From NCBI RefSeq assembly GCF_029873635.1, contig NC_080428.1:65199101-65263100 (forward strand): a stretch of 64,000 nucleotides of DNA. The letters are read 5' to 3'. A program made the translations under genes and the position numbers. This DNA is from Malania oleifera (taxonomy: Eukaryota > Streptophyta > Magnoliopsida > Santalales > Ximeniaceae). The notes under the pieces are model-generated. The model ran no database searches. It was given only the letters and a program-made list of their open reading frames with translations, and had not been told where the DNA came from. The stretch's first letter is position 1; each line of letters opens with the position of its first letter. Shown in pieces: positions 58,450 to 64,000 of this stretch.

Positions 58450-58760
58450 TCGTTTGGATCAACGATTTTGTTTGGGAAAAGCTTAGGAAAGGAAAATAAG
58501 GAAGAAACTTATTTTTCCTTATATTTTCCTTCTTTATTAAATACTATAAAAAATAAAAAATATTTTAATATGACTCAAAATTAAGAAAAATTAAATATTA
58601 ATGATGTATAAAATTTAATTTTTGTTCATAAATTTGATATATATTTTTTATTTTCTTTATCACTTTCCTTGACAACCAAACATGAGAATGTAAATTTCTG
58701 AATAATTTTCTTTCCTTTCTCTAATATTTTTTTGAGTTTCAAACAGAACCTAACTATCTC
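58450..58760. repeat. Uninterrupted copy of the dispersed repeat split at 617/10102
   Basis: Starts near 'gtctcgtttggatc', ends near 'tttcaaacagaacc', with TTTGG/CCAAA-like degenerate ends. The stretch 'ttttaatatga' at about 58563-58573 matches 'ttttaatat' (609-617) joined to 'ga..' (10102 on), so it shows the pre-insertion arrangement. Confidence 0.68.
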
Positions 58761-60700
58761 GTTCAAGGAAAACAATATTTTTACACATGCCTTTATTGTT
58801 TGGCAACTTACTTGAAATAAAGCACTAACACTGATAGATTGTTAAATCAGGATAAAGTTAGTCCCTAATATGCCAATGTAAAAAGTCAATTTTTTATTTT
58901 TTTTATTTTTACATTGTACCTTGACAAGAATAGTCATTTAAAGAACTAAATGCTTCTAAATTTGTTTTTTTGTGGGATGAAGTGATTCATAAGCTTTCTT
59001 ACTTGCGACACAACTTAACGTTATTATTAGCAAACTAATCTTGATTGCTACTATATGCGATAATTAGTAGGCTAAAAATCCAACAATTTTTTTGAACTCC
59101 AATTTTCATCTTAAGCCAACGTTCCCATGTATTAACTTTGATGAAATGGAATGCATCTTGGGTATTAGGAAATTAGCCAAATTGAATTAAGTTGATTTTT
59201 CCTTTGGTTTTTATTTTGCTTATGTAAATACTTTGTTTTTCTAATAGTGCTAATATATTATTTCTTACTTTCTTCTAAAAAAAATATGTTAATTTACTTT
59301 TCCTATCGTAATTATTCGGTTCTCCTTTCCAATAACTCATTTTTAAATTATATTAAACGTCTTCATTTTTTGGCTTGATAGAGACCGATCAGGTCTAAGC
59401 TACATAATAAGTGATGACTCTCCTTCGACTTCAATCATTTCCCAATTCGTCTCAATGATAAACTACAAATTTATTATGTCCAACCATAAGCTTAAACTTA
59501 AGGTTTACTCTAACATGGTATGAGAGTTTACGAAAGCTATATATATATATATATATAGATTTCAAACATTATTTGTCATGCCCTTCTAATAGAATTTCTA
59601 ATTATGACTAAAAATATGTTTTTTTAATGTGTATGTATTTATATAAATACATATCAAATTTTAGATAATGTGACAAAAAAAAAAAAATAGGGATGCAAAA
59701 TATTGTACTTCCCCCACAAATACATTAAAATTAAAAAATAAAAAAATAAACAGGAAAAGGGAAAAGGGCACATCATGTGGGGTCCACAGGTGGGCCCACC
59801 TTGAATTTTCTACATAAGAAGTGGGACCAAGAAACTTAGAGATGAAATATTATAATAAAATGGTGTCACATGTTTATCCATGACACATTGATTATGATTT
59901 ATGAGAGATACCCAACCCACTTCTTCCTTTTATTTCCCATCAGCTATAAGGCCTGAGAACCCCTGCAGTGTAAATGCGTGAGTTGGGCCCACAGGCCCAC
60001 CCACGAAAATGGGCCCCTTTTCGTTTTACTTTTTGTTTTCATCTCTTGTTTAGGGAAAAGACATTACAAAAAGAAAATGAAATTTTAAAATTTTTAAGGT
60101 TATTTTTATCAAAATGATACAAATCCCTTCTTGTATTTTGTAAAAAGAGAAGTTTTCTTATCGGAGGTCTGTGTTTTTTTGATAAACTTCAGGAGAGGTG
60201 TGGCATTTTTGAAACCTCGGAGAAGACGTCTATCTTTTTGCCAAACCTTAGAGGAGGTAAGTGTCTTTTGTCCTTTTTTTTTTTTGTTTTTATTTGGATA
60301 CCACTCAACTGCACAAAATAGTAATCCATTGAAATTTAAAAATATTATAAAAAAATAAATGAAAATTTGAATGATTTTACTTTTTTATATTCAATGAATA
60401 AAAATTTGAATTTACCCCTCATTAGCATTCGACTGTTTATAATTTTCAATCATATTAGAATAAATTTTCATTTTTAGATGTATTTGATATAAATTAAAAG
60501 ACATAATGAAAAATAAATTGTCTTCTTATTTTTCTTTCTTTCCCCCTTACCAAAATTCTCAATCAAACTAATCCTTAAAATTAGAATTTGGGGATCTATC
60601 TACTACTGGAATTTTCCTTCAAGTATCGCTTTTAATTATTTACAAGCAAAAAAGATAGAGATTATTTTTTAGGCTTATTTCTTATTATATAGTTAAATTT
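58761..60700. other. Non-coding, with a GGGCCC-rich island at 59765-60020
   Basis: Mostly AT-rich. The island has GTGGGGTCCAC, the 14-bp palindrome AGGTGGGCCCACCT (59788-59801), TTGGGCCCACAGGCCCACC and ATGGGCCCC. GGNCCCAC-type sites bind TCP factors in plants. No adjacent gene can be supported; the frame at 60131-60358 has no domain. Confidence 0.45.
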
Positions 60701-63359
60701 TATGATTTAACATATAAAATTGAAATGATTATTTTTATAATCTTATAATTTAATGATTTTATTTATAAAATAATTTTGGAATGATACCTCGTGTACACTT
60801 TGGGTCTCTGTCAATTTTAAATTATGCGTAGTCTTACACCAAATTTTGGTGATCAAATTATTTTTGTTGAAAAAATTATGGTAAAAATACTTTAATCAAA
60901 ATCATTGTAGAATAAATAGACATATTTCAAAGATTTTTTGGACAAATATTTGTGAAAAAAAAAAGTTGGATATATATTAAAACAATCATTGGATAGTTTG
61001 AATTTATAGTATGTACATCTTTCTCGACATGTAAATCAAAATATCATAAAATCGTTCACCCAACAATTTTCTTTTCAATTAATTATTAAATTAGTCATAA
61101 TTTTCAGTCCAAAAATATATTTTTTGGTTGGTGTAATAACAAATCGATAATAATTTCACAAAAATATAAAATTTTATGGAGTTTTATTCAAATCCATATA
61201 AATCCAAATTTTATTTAAAACATATATTTCTAAGCGCAATATTAAAATTTTTAAAATTTCTTACAACGTGATATTTAAGTATTTATTTTAAAACCCACAA
61301 AATCAGTTCGAGAAGAGAAAAAAAAAATATAATAAAATAAGTTTAAATATTATTATAATTTATTAATAACTTAGTAAAATAATTACATCGATACTTAAGA
61401 TAATTTTTATGTAGATGAATTTAAAAAAAAATTAGACGACTTTATTTTTGTTTAATAATAATATTATTATAATTGTTGAAATTACTAATTACTAATACAA
61501 TTTATTTGGTAACTTAGAAGTGATAGCCCAGTCTTTGATGGTGATAAGTTGTTTTATGCTAAAAAGCTTTAGACTTTATGAAGGAAAATTTTAATTTAAC
61601 TTGTGGAGCAAATACTTTAAAGGCTTTTGTGACTCACATAACATTTCTTTTCTCTAATTTGATTGGCAATCTGCAAAATGATCTTATCCATTTGTTTTAA
61701 TAAAATTATCATTTAAATAAACGTAGAAAAAACGTTAAAATAAAAGGTTATCGACAAAGTAGACTTTAAATAACTATTTTATTTATGTTTGAAAGAATAT
61801 AAATTTAAGTTTTGAATTTAAATTTCACGATTTTAATAAATTTAATTACTTAAATTTTAATTCTTAAAATTAAACTTCATAAATTAATTGTATGTTCTTG
61901 AACATGTATAACCTCTCATAACATTACCAATTACTCTTTTAAAGTAATATATAAAAAAGCGGCACATATATTGTAGCACTAAATTTAACTTTTTTAAAAA
62001 AAAAAAAATTTGTGATTTAATATATAAAATTGAAATGATTATTTTTATAATCTTATAATTTAATGATTTTATTTATAACATATTTTTGGAATCATACCTC
62101 GTGTGCACTCTGGGGTCTCTGTCAATTTTAAATTATGCGTAGTCTTACACCAAATTTTGCATAATAGTGATCAATTTATTTTTTTAAAATAATTATGGTA
62201 AAAATATTTTAATCAAAATCAATGTAGAATAAATAGACATATTTCAAAGATTTTTTGGACAAACATTTGTGAAAAAAAAAAAGGTTGGATATATATTAAA
62301 AACAATCATTGGGTAGTTTGAATTTATAATATGATTAACTTATTTCATGCGTCAATTGAGCACATCTTTCTCAGTATGTAAATCAAAATATTATAAAATT
62401 GTTCGCCCAACAATTTTTTTTTCATTAATTATTAAATTAGTCATAATTTTCAGTCTAAAAATATATTTTATGGTTGGTGTAATAACAAATCGATAATAAT
62501 TTCACAAAAAATATAAAATTATATTTAATTTTATCCAAATCCATACAAATCTAAATTTTAATTAAAACAAATATTCCTAAGCATAATATTTAAATTTTTA
62601 AAAAATTTTAACAACATAATATTTAAGTATTTATTTTAAAACCCACAAAATCAGTTCGAGGAGAGAAAAAATATATAATAAAAATAATTTAAATATTATT
62701 ATAATTTATTAATAACTTTGTAAAATATTTACATGGATACTTAAGATAATTTTTTACGTAGATGAATTTAAATAATAATAATAATAACACTAAGGCGACT
62801 TTATTTTTATTTTAATTAATAATATTATTATCGTTGTTGAAAATACTAATAATTAATACAATTTATTTGGTAACTCAAGAAGTGATAGCCCACTATTTCA
62901 TTTTGATGGTGATAAGTTGCTTTATGCCAACAAGCTTTAGACTTTATGAAGGAAAATTTTAATTTACTTTTGGTACAAATACTTTAAAGACTTTTGTGAC
63001 TGACATAACATTTCTTTTTTCTTATTTTATTGGCAATATTTAAAAAATCTTATCCATTTGTTTTAATAAAATTATCATTTAAATAAATAAAAATACGTAG
63101 GGAAAATGTTAAAATGAAAGGTTATGGATAAAGTAGACTTGAAATAACTATTTGATTTATGTTTGAAAGAATATAAATTTAAGTTTTGAATTTAAATTTC
63201 ATGATTTTCATAAATTTAATTGCTTAAATTTTAATTCTTAAAATTAAACTTTATAAATTACTTATATGTTCTTAAACATATATAACCTCTCATAATATTA
63301 TCACTTACCCTTTTAAAGTAATGTATAAAAAAGTGGCACATATATTGTAACACTAAATT
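60701..63359. repeat. Tandem duplication, ~1310-bp period, non-coding
   Basis: Unit 1 is 60701-61987, unit 2 is 62011-63359. Long blocks match in order, for example 'ttgaaatgattatttttata', 'ctgtcaattttaaattatgc', 'gataagttg.tttatgc.aa' and 'gcacatatattgta.cacta'. Divergence and indels show it is old. Both copies lack open frames. Unit 2 ends where the copia LTR begins. Confidence 0.9.
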
Positions 63360-63725
63360 TGTTATGAAAGATGTAGAAAAATAAATAAATAACAGAGGTT
63401 TTACGTTGTTCGGATATATCTATTTCACGGGTGGATTAGATCAAAATTTCACTATTTCGGGAGAAATTACAAGATGATATGGAACCGGCCCTTGTACAAA
63501 ATATTTTTGAACTTGTACAAGATATCTCTCATCTCTCCATCTCTCCTCTCCTTTCTATATACCTTATTTACTTTAAGCATGTAAGTGTGTATACAAGCAT
63601 GCAATGTGTGTATCAAATGTGAGGGGTAGGGTGCTCTTATATAGGGCAATATGGATAATAAGGTATTTATTGGGATAGAAAAATCGAAGTGGTGGAAGAT
63701 GGGTGACATTCAGTCTTTCATAATA
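63360..63725 (-). repeat. Copia-D 3' LTR
   Basis: Bounded on the left by the end of the tandem duplication (a candidate TSD AAATT precedes it) and on the right by the PPT. A TATA-like 'tatataag' in element sense is near 63640. Boundary support comes from the PPT and end motifs, as no partner LTR is visible. Confidence 0.75.
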
Positions 63726-63998
63726 CTCTCCCTTCGATGTCACCCATATATTAACTCTTTCATTAAGATCTTTAAGATGTTTCATTCTAATGAGATGAAC
63801 CAATTTTTTATATGTTGTAGGAGGCAAAGCTTTGGTGAACAAATTTGCTAGATTATCACTTGATTGAATCTGTTGAACATTTATATCACCATTTTTCCGG
63901 AGTTCATATGTATAGAAGAATTTTGGAGAGATATGTTTTGTTCTGTCACCCTTTATGTATCCTCCTCTTAATTGAGCTATACATGTAGCATTATCTTT
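63573..63998 (-). CDS. Copia-D RNase H C-terminus (partial)
   Basis: An open frame entering from the window edge reads KDNATCIAQLRGGYIKGDRT, KHISPKFFYTYELRKNG and DNLANLFTKALPPTTYKKL, the last part of copia RNase H and the pol C-terminus. The frame has no stop through the PPT and continues ~50 codons into the LTR, ending at 63573. Whether those residues belong to the native protein is unclear. The N-terminal side is outside the window. Confidence 0.82.
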   Translation of the reverse strand, partial: KDNATCIAQLRGGYIKGDRTKHISPKFFYTYELRKNGDINVQQIQSSDNLANLFTKALPPTTYKKLVHLIRMKHLKDLNERVNIWVTSKGEYYERLNVTHLPPLRFFYPNKYLIIHIALYKSTLPLTFDTHIACLYTHLHA

Positions 63999-64000
63999 AT

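Larger units (their letters stand above)
63360..64000 (-). mobile_element. Ty1/copia 3' end (Copia-D), cut by window edge
   Basis: A 366-bp LTR-like region (63360-63725) is followed on the right by a purine tract on the minus strand (AAGGGAGAG, 63726-63734) and copia pol. Like Copia-1, the LTR in element sense starts TA (TATTATGAAAG) and ends CATAACA. The other LTR lies beyond the window. Confidence 0.85.

Noticed and set aside
60131-60358. 75-codon frame near the GGGCCC island as a gene
   Set aside because: No domain, and it ends in low-complexity residues; its sequence resembles a dispersed repeat also seen near 10400-10680.

Overview
This is a gene-poor, AT-rich plant nuclear window. Plant origin is shown by one NAC-domain transcription factor gene with the usual three-exon layout and by abundant Ty1/copia and Ty3/gypsy LTR retrotransposons. 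The repeat content points to a eudicot with a transposon-rich genome; that is inference, and the species cannot be named from the sequence. There are no prokaryotic systems, no rRNA or tRNA genes that I can support, and no CRISPR.

Layout. 1-10101: three elements nested in one another. A minus-oriented solo gypsy LTR (618-10096) was hit by a copia element (1270-8821), whose leader was hit by a second solo gypsy LTR (6292-8641). The two inner insertions have perfect 5-bp target-site duplications (TSDs) and the outer one matches at 4 of 5. 10102-13404: small dispersed repeats and a 5'-truncated LINE. 13876-20990: a Tnt1/Tork-like copia remnant split inside its nucleocapsid zinc knuckle by a complete copia (15125-20655). 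20991-31214: the only ordinary gene, NAC, on the minus strand at 22925-24550, with its promoter to the right, then non-coding DNA with a candidate mini-Helitron (26839-27166), a 160-bp tandem repeat and a compound microsatellite. 31215-38396: a copia 5' half fused to a gypsy 5' half. 38915-54848: a ~2.0-kb solo LTR with a perfect TSD, carrying two independent gypsy insertions (39460-47921 minus, 48487-53912 plus). 54854-63359: non-coding DNA with two large tandem duplications (732-bp and about 1310-bp periods). 63360-64000: the 3' end of another minus-oriented copia, cut by the window edge.

How it fits together. Almost every coding trace is a retrotransposon gag, protease, integrase, reverse transcriptase or RNase H, and nearly all are broken by stops and frameshifts, so the retroelements look inactive. 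Several stops are of the kind expected from cytosine deamination of methylated DNA. The NAC gene is the only locus with an intact splice-compatible reading frame, a TATA-like box and a full domain. The most unusual signals are clusters of a short GTCGAC-cored palindrome just upstream of the TATA box in several gypsy LTRs, an uninterrupted comparison copy of the outer insertion site elsewhere in the window, the nested insertion that splits a zinc knuckle, and two large ancient tandem duplications with no coding content. All boundaries and domain calls were made by eye.
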